64,000 nucleotides of DNA. Source: Bacteroidota bacterium (GTDB taxonomy: Bacteria > Bacteroidota > Bacteroidia > B-17B0 > Aurantibacillaceae). The stretch is taken from assembly GCA_021323535.1 (NCBI GenBank), contig JAJONO010000001.1, forward strand, positions 62,001 through 126,000, given 5' to 3'. The notes under the pieces are model-generated. The model had not been told where the DNA came from. It searched no databases and was given only the letters and a program-made list of their open reading frames with translations. A program made the position numbers and the translations under genes. Shown one piece after another: positions 7,633 through 16,330 of the stretch. Numbering within the stretch: position 1 is the stretch's first letter; the number at the start of each line of letters is the position of its first letter.

Positions 7633-9006
7633 TTATTTAATCTTAATCACTTTATACTTACTTGCATTTTTCATCCAGCCGCGAACGAGGTTGTCGCAGT
7701 CGGGATAATAGGTTTTTGGAGAGGCCACATATTTTAATTCCTCCTCGCAAGCTACCTGGTGAGTTGAATCGAGATAACCATAACCACGGTACTTACCGTT
7801 TTCTATGTGAATGATGGAATACTCTTCGGGTTGACGGCCGCGGTCGAGTAACACAAAATCTTTTGTTTTGAAAATATATTCGTCGAGCACCTTCTGCGCA
7901 CGTTTATTGTATTCCTCCGCTTCTTCTTCTCCTGCACAAATACCGTTACATGTTTTTATCTGGTGATTGAAACACACCGAATCTTCACTTGTGAGATTGC
8001 AATATTTTAAACAGAGTACTTGTTCTTCCAGAAGTCTTTCCAGTTTTTCTCTTGCAGATGAATAGGAATTAAAACTCAGCAAAGCGCTCTCTGACTGATC
8101 GTATTCAACGATCTTAAAATTGATAATACCAGTTTTATCGGTGAACCAATCAATGCAATGTGTAAACACTTCGGATTTACGCATGCGGTTATATTTCGGT
8201 TTATGTTTTTTGATCTCATCAGCCTCAAGTAATAAAGCAATAAGTTCGCTCCCTGTAAGAACAAAATCTACATTGTAAAGATCGTTGAGCATTTTCTTCC
8301 CTTTTTTCTCCGTCGTGTTGAAATGCCCTATGGCGCGCTGATATATATTCGTGCTCTTTCCAATGTAAATGATCTCCTGGTTCTTATTGAGGAAATAATA
8401 TACGCCGCAGGCCTCCGGTAATTTTTTGAGAATGTATTCCTTGATCTTATCAATACGGCGACTCATGATCTCCTCTACCCCCATGTTTTTGTACTGCGGA
8501 TGCTGCGTTTTAAGTTGGATGAGCAAATCGAATAACTGCGCCGTGGCAACAGCATCACCTTCGGCACGGTGGCGACCAAAGATCTCGATCCCTAATGAGG
8601 CGCAAAGGTGCCCCAGACTGTAAGAAATTCTTCCCGGCATCAATTTACGGCTCAATCTTACTGTACACAAAGTATCACGGCGATATTTATAACCCAGCGA
8701 TGCAAACTCCGCCTTAATAAATCCATAATCAAAACCCACATTATGCGCCACAAAGATTCTGCCCTCGGTCATTTCAATGATCTTTTTTGCTACTTCATGA
8801 AAGCGCGGAGCATCGGCCACCATTTCATTGGTAATATTGGTGAGTTTTGTGAAATAAGGCGAAATATTACAGTCGGGATTAATAAGCGTGGTGAACTTAT
8901 CCACCACCTGCAACCCGTCGTGAACGAGGATACATATCTCCGTAATTCTCCCGTTCTGAAACTCGAATTTCCCTCCGCAGGTCTCTATGTCAATGATGGC
9001 AAACAC
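7633..9006 (-). CDS. DnaQ-like 3'-5' exonuclease fused to a GIY-YIG nuclease domain
   Basis: The N-terminal 165 residues are a DEDDh exonuclease like the Pol III epsilon subunit: FAIIDIET near residue 2, AHNVGFDYGF near 88, and HRAEGDA near 143 supply the acidic and histidine residues. A GIY-YIG domain follows (GVYYFLNKNQEIIYIGKS from about residue 201), like the N-terminal incision domain of UvrC and Cho, and then a C-terminal region with CxxxC-like cysteines (CLKYC, CFNHQIKTCNGIC). The architecture is known in bacteria and is thought to act in DNA repair or processing. The GTG start follows a -7 box by 6 nt. Confidence 0.92.
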   Translation of the reverse strand: MFAIIDIETCGGKFEFQNGRITEICILVHDGLQVVDKFTTLINPDCNISPYFTKLTNITNEMVADAPRFHEVAKKIIEMTEGRIFVAHNVGFDYGFIKAEFASLGYKYRRDTLCTVRLSRKLMPGRISYSLGHLCASLGIEIFGRHRAEGDAVATAQLFDLLIQLKTQHPQYKNMGVEEIMSRRIDKIKEYILKKLPEACGVYYFLNKNQEIIYIGKSTNIYQRAIGHFNTTEKKGKKMLNDLYNVDFVLTGSELIALLLEADEIKKHKPKYNRMRKSEVFTHCIDWFTDKTGIINFKIVEYDQSESALLSFNSYSSAREKLERLLEEQVLCLKYCNLTSEDSVCFNHQIKTCNGICAGEEEAEEYNKRAQKVLDEYIFKTKDFVLLDRGRQPEEYSIIHIENGKYRGYGYLDSTHQVACEEELKYVASPKTYYPDCDNLVRGWMKNASKYKVIKIK

Positions 9007-9011
9007 TGGCC

Positions 9012-9019
9012 TAAAGTTA
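9012..9019 (-). promoter_or_regulatory. -7 element of the exonuclease/GIY-YIG gene
   Basis: TAACTTTA on the minus strand, last base 6 nt before the GTG at 9006. It implies a leaderless or near-leaderless transcript. The -33 element is not clear. Confidence 0.45.
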
Positions 9020-9070
9020 GCCAGAAGATGTCTTGAGGATTGCTATGAATTGTAGATTTAACAATCTGTT

Positions 9071-9571
9071 TTAAAGTTTAGAAGGCGTTTCCTGACTTTT
9101 GTTCCTCTTTGCTTTTTTAGGTTTGCCGCCTTTTTCCCTTCCGGCGAAATCGTAATATCTTTTTATCTTGTCGTTCTTGGTTATTCTAATTGTTCCGTCA
9201 ATATCCCATTCACTTGTGACAAAGTCGATGAGAACCGTTTGATTGGTTTCATCGGTCATACTTGCCTCCACCACGAGCATACGCACTTCTGAATCTGTGG
9301 AATCAGTAAAGATCGAATCTTTATTAATGCGGTAACGGATGTATTTATACCCGAACTTATCAAAGAGAAGATTGCTGAATAGTTTCCCATTCTTAAAATA
9401 TAATTCGTCACTAAGCACTTTTTTAGCTACAACTCCGTTCTTGGTTTCTGATAAACTGATATTGAAGGTACGTTTGTGTAATGGGTCGTGCTCTTCTTTA
9501 AAAGACAACATCAATAACACAGTAAATACAAAAATGAGTATAATAAGATATTTCGCCTTTTTATTTTTCAT
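9071..9571 (-). CDS. hypothetical membrane-anchored protein
   Basis: The 166-residue protein has a basic start (MKNKKAKY) and one hydrophobic segment at about residues 9-24 (IILIFVFTVLLML) that is a membrane anchor or uncleaved signal. The rest is a soluble beta-rich domain, and the end is Lys/Gly-rich (GGKPKKAKRNKS). I do not recognise a family. It follows the 197-residue secreted protein by 25 nt on the same strand, which suggests an operon. Confidence 0.6.
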   Translation of the reverse strand: MKNKKAKYLIILIFVFTVLLMLSFKEEHDPLHKRTFNISLSETKNGVVAKKVLSDELYFKNGKLFSNLLFDKFGYKYIRYRINKDSIFTDSTDSEVRMLVVEASMTDETNQTVLIDFVTSEWDIDGTIRITKNDKIKRYYDFAGREKGGKPKKAKRNKSQETPSKL

Positions 9572-9596
9572 TGCGGGTTACGTTTAAGAGGTTATA

Positions 9597-10190
9597 TCAT
9601 CGTAGCTGTTTCTGATTTAATTTATTAAAATCACTAAGGGCCTGTATCACTTTATCTTTATTAAAATGATATTTATCCAGATCGCTCCATATGAACAATT
9701 GATCCTTCATATAAGGTTTGAGCATTTTTTTATAATATTTTCCTGACAGTTTTTTAAATTCCTTCAGGGTTTCCTCAGAAGCCAGCGGATCAGTATCCCT
9801 TACAAAATAAACCGGCTCAGGTTCTTCATCTGGCTCGCCCGTTGCATTGAATTCAAAAAAACGTAACCGGCCAGTGACCAGTCTTTCTACAAAAATTTTT
9901 TCTCCATTGTATTCAATACTTACAAAATGTTTATCGTTGTAACCATATGCTTTTGCTTTCTTCGAATCTATGATCCTTGGCTTTGAAGTATTGGGAAGTC
10001 TGAAGGCAAATTGCCTGTAAAAGTCTGTTTTGTTTAAAGGATTGAGCTGCACGTTCCCACGAATGGTATCATCTTTTGTATTTACATAATACCCGGGTCC
10101 ATACACCGGCGCCATTTTCGGAACTTTATTTTTCTGCCCAAAAACCGTAGCCGAAAAAGAAAATAAAATGAATGCGATACTTGTTCTCAT
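9597..10190 (-). CDS. hypothetical secreted protein
   Basis: The 197-residue product starts with a signal peptide (MRTSIAFILFSFSATVFGQ, cleavage probably after GQ). The mature part begins PVYGPGYYVNTKDDTIRG, a pattern seen in uncharacterised exported Bacteroidota proteins, and ends in a basic helical segment. No catalytic motif is visible. It lies just after the KamA-family gene (24 nt) and before another hypothetical gene on the same strand; the three could be one transcript. Confidence 0.6.
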   Translation of the reverse strand: MRTSIAFILFSFSATVFGQKNKVPKMAPVYGPGYYVNTKDDTIRGNVQLNPLNKTDFYRQFAFRLPNTSKPRIIDSKKAKAYGYNDKHFVSIEYNGEKIFVERLVTGRLRFFEFNATGEPDEEPEPVYFVRDTDPLASEETLKEFKKLSGKYYKKMLKPYMKDQLFIWSDLDKYHFNKDKVIQALSDFNKLNQKQLR

Positions 10191-10214
10191 GTTGTCTTTT
10201 TTTATTGATCAATA

Positions 10215-11546
10215 TTACAGGACTATTGTTCCGTTCCCTGGTTCGGATTCTGTTGCTTCGGGCGCGCTACTTTCAAAAAAGAACTTTTTATCGCCAAACG
10301 CCGGTTTCAGATCATCGATCCAGATCGTGTTTTCATTATACTTAGCAAAGAAGGGCCTTCCTACCCAATCGGGATTTCTTCCCTGTAACATGCGTAATGT
10401 AAAAACCTTTTCATTACCAACATCGTTTACACCAAGTACCTGTATCTTTCCGGGTGTGCACGACATAATTGGTCCTCTTACAGTGCGGCACACTCCGCTT
10501 ACTTTCTGATAAGCCGCTCTGAAAATATTCCATGATTCTTCAAGCGAAACTGCAAAATATTGCTGCGCCCCTGTATCTCTTGGCAGGAACATGTAATAGG
10601 GAATACAATTCAGATTTACCTGCTTCCGCCACATATCCGACCAGGTTTCCGGTGAATCGTTGATGTGTTTTAAAAGAGGAGATTGTGTTCGTATCTGAAC
10701 TCCAACTGCTCTTAGTTTTTTGATCGCAATTTTCACCGCTTCCGTTTCCAGTTCCACGGGATGAGAAAAATGAGCCATAACAGAAACATTGATTCCCTTA
10801 TTCACTGCCATTTCAAGAATGCTCAACAGCTCATCGCTATCATCGTCGCTTATAAATTTATATGGCCAGTAGGATAATGCTTTTGTACCGATGCGTATGG
10901 TTTGAAGGTTTGGAATTTTATCTTCAAGCAGAGGTATGATGTAAGTACCGAATATTTTCGCCTTCATGATCATTGGATCACCACCGGTGAAAAGAATATC
11001 GGTTACTTCTTTATTTTCTTTTACATAGTCCCTCAGCTGCAGCGCTTCTTTCGTAGCAAATTTCAGTTCATCCATGCCAACGAACTGGGGCCACCTGAAA
11101 CAAAATGTGCAGTATGCGTGGCAGGTTTGTCCCTGGCTTGGAAAGAACAAAACCGTTTCGCGGTATTTATGCTGCATGCCAATAATTTTTTCGCCGTTTA
11201 TTTGAGGAACGTTATGCTCCATTTGTCCTGCCGGATGCGGATTCAATTCATTCCTTATGATATTCGCGGTATTTTTTATTTCATCGCGGCTGGCGTTGCT
11301 TCTCAAAACCGATTTCATTAGATCGTAATGCTCCTCCTTTAACATTCCTTTTTGGGGAAAGGTTAATTTGAACATAGGATCGTTCCCTATTTTGTTCCAG
11401 TTTATAAGTTCGTTCACAACATAGTTATTGGTTTTAAAAGGCAGCACGTTTCCAACAACTTCGATGGCTTCTATTTGTTCCTCTGTGAGGTTATTTACCT
11501 GGGGCAGATTCCTGTAATTGTGCAGGGAATAAGATTGTAGTTTCAT
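10215..11546 (-). CDS. KamA/lysine 2,3-aminomutase family radical SAM protein
   Basis: Radical SAM enzyme with the cluster motif CHAYCTFC (C-x3-C-x2-C) near residue 140, preceded by RETVLFFPSQGQ, as in lysine 2,3-aminomutases. LFTGGDPM is the GGD motif that contacts SAM. The PLP-binding Lys of KamA normally lies in the C-terminal part, and I cannot assign it with confidence. It may aminomutate lysine or be one of the uncharacterised relatives common in Bacteroidota. ATG at 11546 (MKLQSYSLHNY) matches family N-termini better than an upstream in-frame ATG at 11618. It is divergent from a Crp/Fnr gene with FNR-like boxes between, fitting an oxygen-sensitive enzyme. Confidence 0.85.
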   Translation of the reverse strand: MKLQSYSLHNYRNLPQVNNLTEEQIEAIEVVGNVLPFKTNNYVVNELINWNKIGNDPMFKLTFPQKGMLKEEHYDLMKSVLRSNASRDEIKNTANIIRNELNPHPAGQMEHNVPQINGEKIIGMQHKYRETVLFFPSQGQTCHAYCTFCFRWPQFVGMDELKFATKEALQLRDYVKENKEVTDILFTGGDPMIMKAKIFGTYIIPLLEDKIPNLQTIRIGTKALSYWPYKFISDDDSDELLSILEMAVNKGINVSVMAHFSHPVELETEAVKIAIKKLRAVGVQIRTQSPLLKHINDSPETWSDMWRKQVNLNCIPYYMFLPRDTGAQQYFAVSLEESWNIFRAAYQKVSGVCRTVRGPIMSCTPGKIQVLGVNDVGNEKVFTLRMLQGRNPDWVGRPFFAKYNENTIWIDDLKPAFGDKKFFFESSAPEATESEPGNGTIVL

Positions 11547-11667
11547 AGTACTCGAATTAATTTCTGCAAGTAACGGCGGGATGAAGCTATTTTCGTTGAT
11601 AAAAGTCAACCTGAGCATGGTTTAACATTTTTTTCAGCGGATTATAATATGATTCTAATAAAGCGAA

Positions 11668-11697
11668 AAGCCTGTCCGGGTACATCTGGACAGGCTT
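11668..11697. terminator. 10-bp hairpin in the kamA/fnr divergent region
   Basis: AAGCCTGTCC (11668-11677) pairs perfectly with GGACAGGCTT (11688-11697). Read on the minus strand it is followed by TTCGCTTTA. It is odd in a divergent promoter region because no annotated transcript ends here. It could end a short RNA or be an attenuator in the kamA leader. Confidence 0.5.
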
Positions 11698-11758
11698 CTC
11701 TTTGGGAATGTGTACGTAAAGTACGTAACAAAAATAAAGTGATTTTCACCACCATTCA

Positions 11759-11772
11759 TTGATAATTATCAA
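11759..11772. promoter_or_regulatory. perfect FNR-type box
   Basis: TTGATAATTATCAA is a perfect palindrome and an exact match to the FNR consensus TTGAT-N4-ATCAA. It lies between the divergent KamA-family gene and the Crp/Fnr gene. Confidence 0.6.
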
Positions 11773-11884
11773 TTATTCAGGATTCGCCCAGAAAAAACGG
11801 GAACAAAAATATATTCCCGCCTTTCCAAACCAAAATGAAAAAAAAATTATTTTGTAAATTTACAGTGTAGTTCCCCTGTATCTG

Positions 11885-11898
11885 TTGATATTTGTCAA
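11885..11898. promoter_or_regulatory. FNR-type box, one mismatch
   Basis: TTGATATTTGTCAA matches TTGAT-N4-ATCAA at nine of ten defined positions. It is the second of three sites upstream of the Crp/Fnr gene. Confidence 0.5.
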
Positions 11899-11961
11899 TC
11901 CCGTTTCAAATTCAGCAATTTAATCCTCTGTTATTACAAAAGGTGTTAAACAAGGTGATAA

Positions 11962-11975
11962 TTGATAATTGTCAA
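11962..11975. promoter_or_regulatory. FNR-type box close to the Crp/Fnr start
   Basis: TTGATAATTGTCAA matches the FNR consensus with one mismatch. Its centre is 41.5 bp before the ATG at 12010, the classic activator position if transcription starts near the ATG. That start site is not proven. Confidence 0.5.
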
Positions 11976-12009
11976 TTATTAAAAAACTTAATTTAATTAA
12001 TATTAGAGC

Positions 12010-12687
12010 ATGTTCAATTTAGAAAATTATCATCTTAAATCCTCAGTGTTCGGCGATGTTTTAAGCTCAAAGGAACTCATGTATATAAGAGAGAAAATGG
12101 TGCGGCAGGAATTTAAAAAAGGACAAGTTATTTTTAAAGAAGATTCTTATTCAAAAGGACTTTATATTGTAAGAAAAGGCAAAATAAAAATTTACAAAAC
12201 CAATCCTAACGGGTCAGACAGTATTGTTTACATTTATAAAAAAGGAGATTACTTCGGATACAGGCCCTTACTCGCAGAAGACCCACACCCTGTTTCGGCC
12301 TCGGCTATAGACAATGTTGTAGTGAGTTATATTCCTAAAGATATTTTTATCTCGTTGTTTAACAAATCCGAAACTTTTGCCAAGCGACTTGTGTTGATCT
12401 TATCCAGAGAGTTTTCGGTGTGGATCAATAAAATGACTGTATTTACACAATATTCGGTAAAAGAACGCGTAGCTTTGAGTTTACTCATCTTACATCATGT
12501 TTACCAGAAGGAAGATGAAAAAAAGGTAGTGATCAGCCTGAACAGAGACGATTTTGCAAGTTTTGTTGGAACGGCGAAAGAATCACTCGTGAGGAATTTA
12601 AGGCATTTTAAAGATGAGAAAATAATTTCGACACAGGGTTCAAAGATCGTTATATTAAATCTCCCCGCACTACATTCATATTCCTGA
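12010..12687 (+). CDS. Crp/Fnr-family transcription regulator
   Basis: 225 residues: an N-terminal cyclic-nucleotide-binding-like beta barrel (about 30-120, with FKKGQVIFKEDS and GLYIVRKGKIKIY), a dimerization helix, and a C-terminal winged helix-turn-helix (LNRDDFASFVGTAKESLVRNL, about 175-197). The recognition helix keeps the Glu and Arg (KESLVR) that contact the GA of TTGAT/TGTGA half-sites. There are no N-terminal cysteines for an Fe-S cluster, so it is not a classical oxygen-sensing FNR. Three FNR-like boxes upstream suggest autoregulation. The stop codon abuts that of the convergent gene with no spacer. Confidence 0.9.
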   Translation: MFNLENYHLKSSVFGDVLSSKELMYIREKMVRQEFKKGQVIFKEDSYSKGLYIVRKGKIKIYKTNPNGSDSIVYIYKKGDYFGYRPLLAEDPHPVSASAIDNVVVSYIPKDIFISLFNKSETFAKRLVLILSREFSVWINKMTVFTQYSVKERVALSLLILHHVYQKEDEKKVVISLNRDDFASFVGTAKESLVRNLRHFKDEKIISTQGSKIVILNLPALHSYS

Positions 12688-14997
12688 TCAACGTTTCACT
12701 ACTTTCATTATTTCTTTATGAGTACCAGAGTTTACTTCCATAAAGTAAATTCCGGGAGAAACATTAAATACAAACTTCTTATTTATCTCCCCTTTTGCCT
12801 CAGTAATTAATTCGTTGTGTACAATCGCTCCTCTTACATCGTAAACCGAGATCTTAAGATCCATGGCTTTATCAAGAAAAGTTTTAAGATAAAATTCATT
12901 ATCGGCAGGATTCGGATACAGTGAGAATTTTGAGCCTGTTACTATCTGTTTTTCAATACCGGTAATTTGTTCATGCACATAGTTCGATAATGAATACACC
13001 TGATTATTTTTACTTGCTTTTACCTGGTAATAATATTCTTTAAAGGAAGCATTATCAGTAAATGTATTCACCGTTTGTTTTCCTACTTCTGTGAGGGGCT
13101 GAAGATCAAATGGAGTTGTTCCTCTTAATATTGTGAATGAAGAATACGCAAAGCCTTCATAACTTGTCCATTCGAGCGCCGCCACACTTCCTTGTTTTTT
13201 CATTTTCAGAAACATGGTTTTGTGAGCGGGAACAGAATCTGAATGATCATTACAGAAATTCTCCATGGTAAGTTTATAGGCTACCTGCGCTGTATCTGCC
13301 CAATCAAGTGTATCTTTAAATTGTACCGGATATCCGAAACCGGTATATGTATCTGAGACGGTTAATCCGTTCGATGTTTTTGTGACTTTTGCAAAAGGCA
13401 TAACATTGTAAGGATCCTCCATGTAAAAGTTCCAGGCAACCACATTCTTTTTAAGATTGTTATCGTAAGTCACGTATTGAATCGGCGTTGATTCAGGTTT
13501 TACCGGCTTCTTTCCCCACGAACCTATTGAATGCGCCATACAGCCTGTAGTTTGAGTTACCTGGCAGCTATACCAGCCTTCTTTAGTGGTTTGCATAAAG
13601 CGGCCAGTATTTCCGTTCGACCACAGGTAATTTGAATAACCGGCACCTGCATCGAGTTTCAGGGTGTCGCAAAAGAAACCCGGAAGCCAGAACTTATTTG
13701 TATCAATGGTTACCGGCGCGCATCTTATATCTGTGAGTGAAATTAAAAAATCACCCTGCACCGAATCATTTCCTATTCCTGATTTGAAGTAATTACCCGT
13801 AGTGTTGCCCGACGCATATAGATTTCCGTTAGCAGTTTTTACAAATCCGGTAAGATTTACATTTTTAATCCTTGTCTCCCCCTGAAGCTGGTTCAGTGAA
13901 TTGAATTTTTTAATCACTGCATAACCTCCGTGTCCATAGGCGCAAGGACAGGTATAAACTCCTTCTTCTCCAAGTATAAAAACGTCATCACCGGTTGCAT
14001 AGGCAAGATTATAGTGACCATCGCTGTTATCAGGAGCCGCCCATGCAATACTCCCGTTAACAGCATTCAAACGTTGTAAGGCCGGTGTTCCACCATACTT
14101 GCCGCTACAGAAAGAAGCCATATAGGATTCACCGTTATTTTTCACCCCAAGTCCCCCACATGTATAACCATAATAGCAGGAAGAGCTGATAATAAATTTT
14201 GACCAGAGAATATTAAAAGCATTATCCATTTTAAAAACATAGTTACCGTCATCAGGACAGGTAACGGAATCATTGTACCAGTGTTTTCCCTCGCGATAAC
14301 CATGAAGTATATAATTTCCCTGATTATCGGCATAAAGTTCGGAGCCACAACTTACCTCATTCCTCCCCGGTAAAAAATCAATTTGTTTTACAGATTGCAT
14401 TGATCCCGATGAAGTGAATCGTGCCATAAGTAATGTTTTTTCAGCGGCAGGTGCAACTAAACTGTTATTGATCCACAAAGAATCTGAAAGTCCGCCCGTT
14501 ATTGTAATTGTATTCCCCACAGGATCCATTGTAACTCCGCTACCGATGTCGTTCAGCCTTCCTCCCAGCGAAACCATCCAGTTAATATTTCCGTTAAGAT
14601 CCATTTTACCAATCATAGCATCGGCATTTCCTTTACTTGTTATAGTAACACCATTAAAACTATGGGTTCCGGCAAACACCCCTGTAAAATAAAATGAAGA
14701 TATATTGTCGTATACAATTTTCTGGATATCAAACTGTCCTGTATATGTTTTTGAAAACTGGAGATTTCCATTCGCATCATATTTGTTCAGAAATGATCCC
14801 ATTCCATTTAAAGAAAAAAACATGGAACCATAACTTATATTAAGCGATGATCCATAATTATAAATATTGTTGTTGTTATCGGTTAAAAGACCCTTTGAAT
14901 TTGCCGGAAGGGGTGTATTCTTAGCCCAGTTGATCTGTTGTGAAAAAGCAGAGGTACAAATAATAAAAATGGCAGGAAGAGCGTAATTTATTTTCAT
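12688..14997 (-). CDS. large secreted T9SS protein
   Basis: About 769 residues from the ATG at 14997, which gives a clean signal peptide (MKINYALPAIFIICTSAFSQ); an upstream in-frame start at 15081 would put the signal inside the protein. The N-terminal half repeats segments such as FLNKYDANGNLQFSKTY and MIGKMDLNGNINWMVS, the SBBP-type beta-propeller pattern. A fibronectin-like part follows (VAALEWTSYEGFAYSSFTILRG). The end is a type A sorting domain (KFSLYPNPADNEFYL to KEIMKVVKR). It is likely a cell-surface adhesin or structural protein; no enzyme motif seen. Confidence 0.85.
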   Translation of the reverse strand: MKINYALPAIFIICTSAFSQQINWAKNTPLPANSKGLLTDNNNNIYNYGSSLNISYGSMFFSLNGMGSFLNKYDANGNLQFSKTYTGQFDIQKIVYDNISSFYFTGVFAGTHSFNGVTITSKGNADAMIGKMDLNGNINWMVSLGGRLNDIGSGVTMDPVGNTITITGGLSDSLWINNSLVAPAAEKTLLMARFTSSGSMQSVKQIDFLPGRNEVSCGSELYADNQGNYILHGYREGKHWYNDSVTCPDDGNYVFKMDNAFNILWSKFIISSSCYYGYTCGGLGVKNNGESYMASFCSGKYGGTPALQRLNAVNGSIAWAAPDNSDGHYNLAYATGDDVFILGEEGVYTCPCAYGHGGYAVIKKFNSLNQLQGETRIKNVNLTGFVKTANGNLYASGNTTGNYFKSGIGNDSVQGDFLISLTDIRCAPVTIDTNKFWLPGFFCDTLKLDAGAGYSNYLWSNGNTGRFMQTTKEGWYSCQVTQTTGCMAHSIGSWGKKPVKPESTPIQYVTYDNNLKKNVVAWNFYMEDPYNVMPFAKVTKTSNGLTVSDTYTGFGYPVQFKDTLDWADTAQVAYKLTMENFCNDHSDSVPAHKTMFLKMKKQGSVAALEWTSYEGFAYSSFTILRGTTPFDLQPLTEVGKQTVNTFTDNASFKEYYYQVKASKNNQVYSLSNYVHEQITGIEKQIVTGSKFSLYPNPADNEFYLKTFLDKAMDLKISVYDVRGAIVHNELITEAKGEINKKFVFNVSPGIYFMEVNSGTHKEIMKVVKR

Positions 14998-15206
14998 GGA
15001 TAGAGCTTTTTTGTAGCAGCCTTGATTTTGTTTAAACAAAAACATGTGCCCCGGAAGCCCTGTAAAGCCTAAAGCGGCCAAAGATGTGCTGAAAGGAATT
15101 TAAAGTGATTTACAGATTTTCTGAATTCTACAGGTTGGGAATCCTGGTCGCCACTTAAACGCAAAGACGCAAAGTATTCGCAAGCAACGCAATTTAATTA
15201 CTCTTA

Positions 15207-16232
15207 TTAAACAACAGCGTTCTCATCCAGGATAAGAGTACCCTTCTCAGCGTTCATCGTTGCTTTTATTCCAACAGGAACTGTGAGCTTATTTTCGATG
15301 TGGCCGATCATGGCGCCGTAGAAGGCCGGAATTCCCAAAGGTTTAATATGTTGTTCAAGCACCTCCTGAAATGTAAATGCTTTGTGTGGTTCCTCGGCCT
15401 CGCACCTGGCGCATTTTCCGAAAATAAACCCACTTATAGAATTTAAAACGCCGGCGAGTTTTAACTGAGTTAACATTCTGTCTATGCTGTAAGGTTCTTC
15501 TTTGGCTTCTTCGAGAAACAGAATTTTATTTTTCCAGTCGGGAAGAAAACTACTTCCAATTAATCCCGATAATACGGTAAGGTTCCCTCCTGCTAATTCG
15601 CCGCTTGCCTTGCCACCGTTCAACACAATTGTTTTTTCCTCTCCAAAAGGATTCGCGGGAAATGTAAAAACTTTTGGCGTCATAGTTACATTCGTAAATA
15701 CATTCCTGGTAAAATCATTCCAACCCGAATTTCCAACAGGGCCGTGAAATGTTATCAATCCTGTTTTTGCTCTTATCGCAACAAGCAAAGCCGTAATATC
15801 GCTGAAGCCGATCAGTACTTTAGGATTCTTTTGAATGAGGTTATAATCTAATTTTTCAAGTATACGCGCACAGCCCCAGCCGCCTTTCATACAGAAAATA
15901 CCTTTTACGTTTTTTTCGGCGAATAAGCCATTAAGTTCAGAAGCCCGCAGATCATCTTTTCCTGCAAAATATCCGTATTTCTCTTTGAGTGTTTGTCCGA
16001 GTATGACCTTAAAACCGAATCCTTTTAAGATTTCGGTAAACACTTCAATCTGTTTTTCGTCCCACACCGCTCCAGCGGGAGAAGTAATGGCCACAGTATC
16101 TCCGGCTTTTAAAGCAGGAGGCTTTATGGTGTTTTGCTGAGGCTGAATGATATTGACTGCTACAGCAGGAGAAACGACACTTGTCGCGGCGAGAATGCTT
16201 CCCAGTTTTATAAAATTTCGTCTCGATCCCAT
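15207..16232 (-). CDS. LD-carboxypeptidase (peptidase S66 family)
   Basis: S66 peptidases cleave the L,D bond of murein tetrapeptide in peptidoglycan recycling; relatives such as MccF cleave peptide-nucleotide antibiotics. The Ser-Glu-His triad is visible: GFSDITALL (Ser near 143), FLEEAKEEPYSID (Glu near 245) and IGHIENKLTVPVG (His near 310). The N-terminus has a twin-arginine-like signal (GSRRNFIKLGSIL then AVAVN), so the protein is probably periplasmic. That is unusual because classical LdcA is cytoplasmic. 341 residues. Confidence 0.9.
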   Translation of the reverse strand: MGSRRNFIKLGSILAATSVVSPAVAVNIIQPQQNTIKPPALKAGDTVAITSPAGAVWDEKQIEVFTEILKGFGFKVILGQTLKEKYGYFAGKDDLRASELNGLFAEKNVKGIFCMKGGWGCARILEKLDYNLIQKNPKVLIGFSDITALLVAIRAKTGLITFHGPVGNSGWNDFTRNVFTNVTMTPKVFTFPANPFGEEKTIVLNGGKASGELAGGNLTVLSGLIGSSFLPDWKNKILFLEEAKEEPYSIDRMLTQLKLAGVLNSISGFIFGKCARCEAEEPHKAFTFQEVLEQHIKPLGIPAFYGAMIGHIENKLTVPVGIKATMNAEKGTLILDENAVV

Positions 16233-16330
16233 ACTATTCCATCAATAAAGAAATAAAAAAAACTGCAATAAATGCTGTAAGTAAATCTAAACTTTGAACA
16301 AAGTTGTACAGATTACTCTGTGCATGGCAG

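Noticed and set aside
10203..10214. TATTGATCAATA palindrome upstream of the 197-residue protein as a fourth FNR box
   Set aside because: The half-sites have no 4-bp spacer, so it does not match TTGAT-N4-ATCAA.
15158..15200. ACGCAAAGACGCAAAG-like short repeats before the LD-carboxypeptidase end
   Set aside because: A common intergenic word in Bacteroidota; too short here to claim a repeat family or a CRISPR array.
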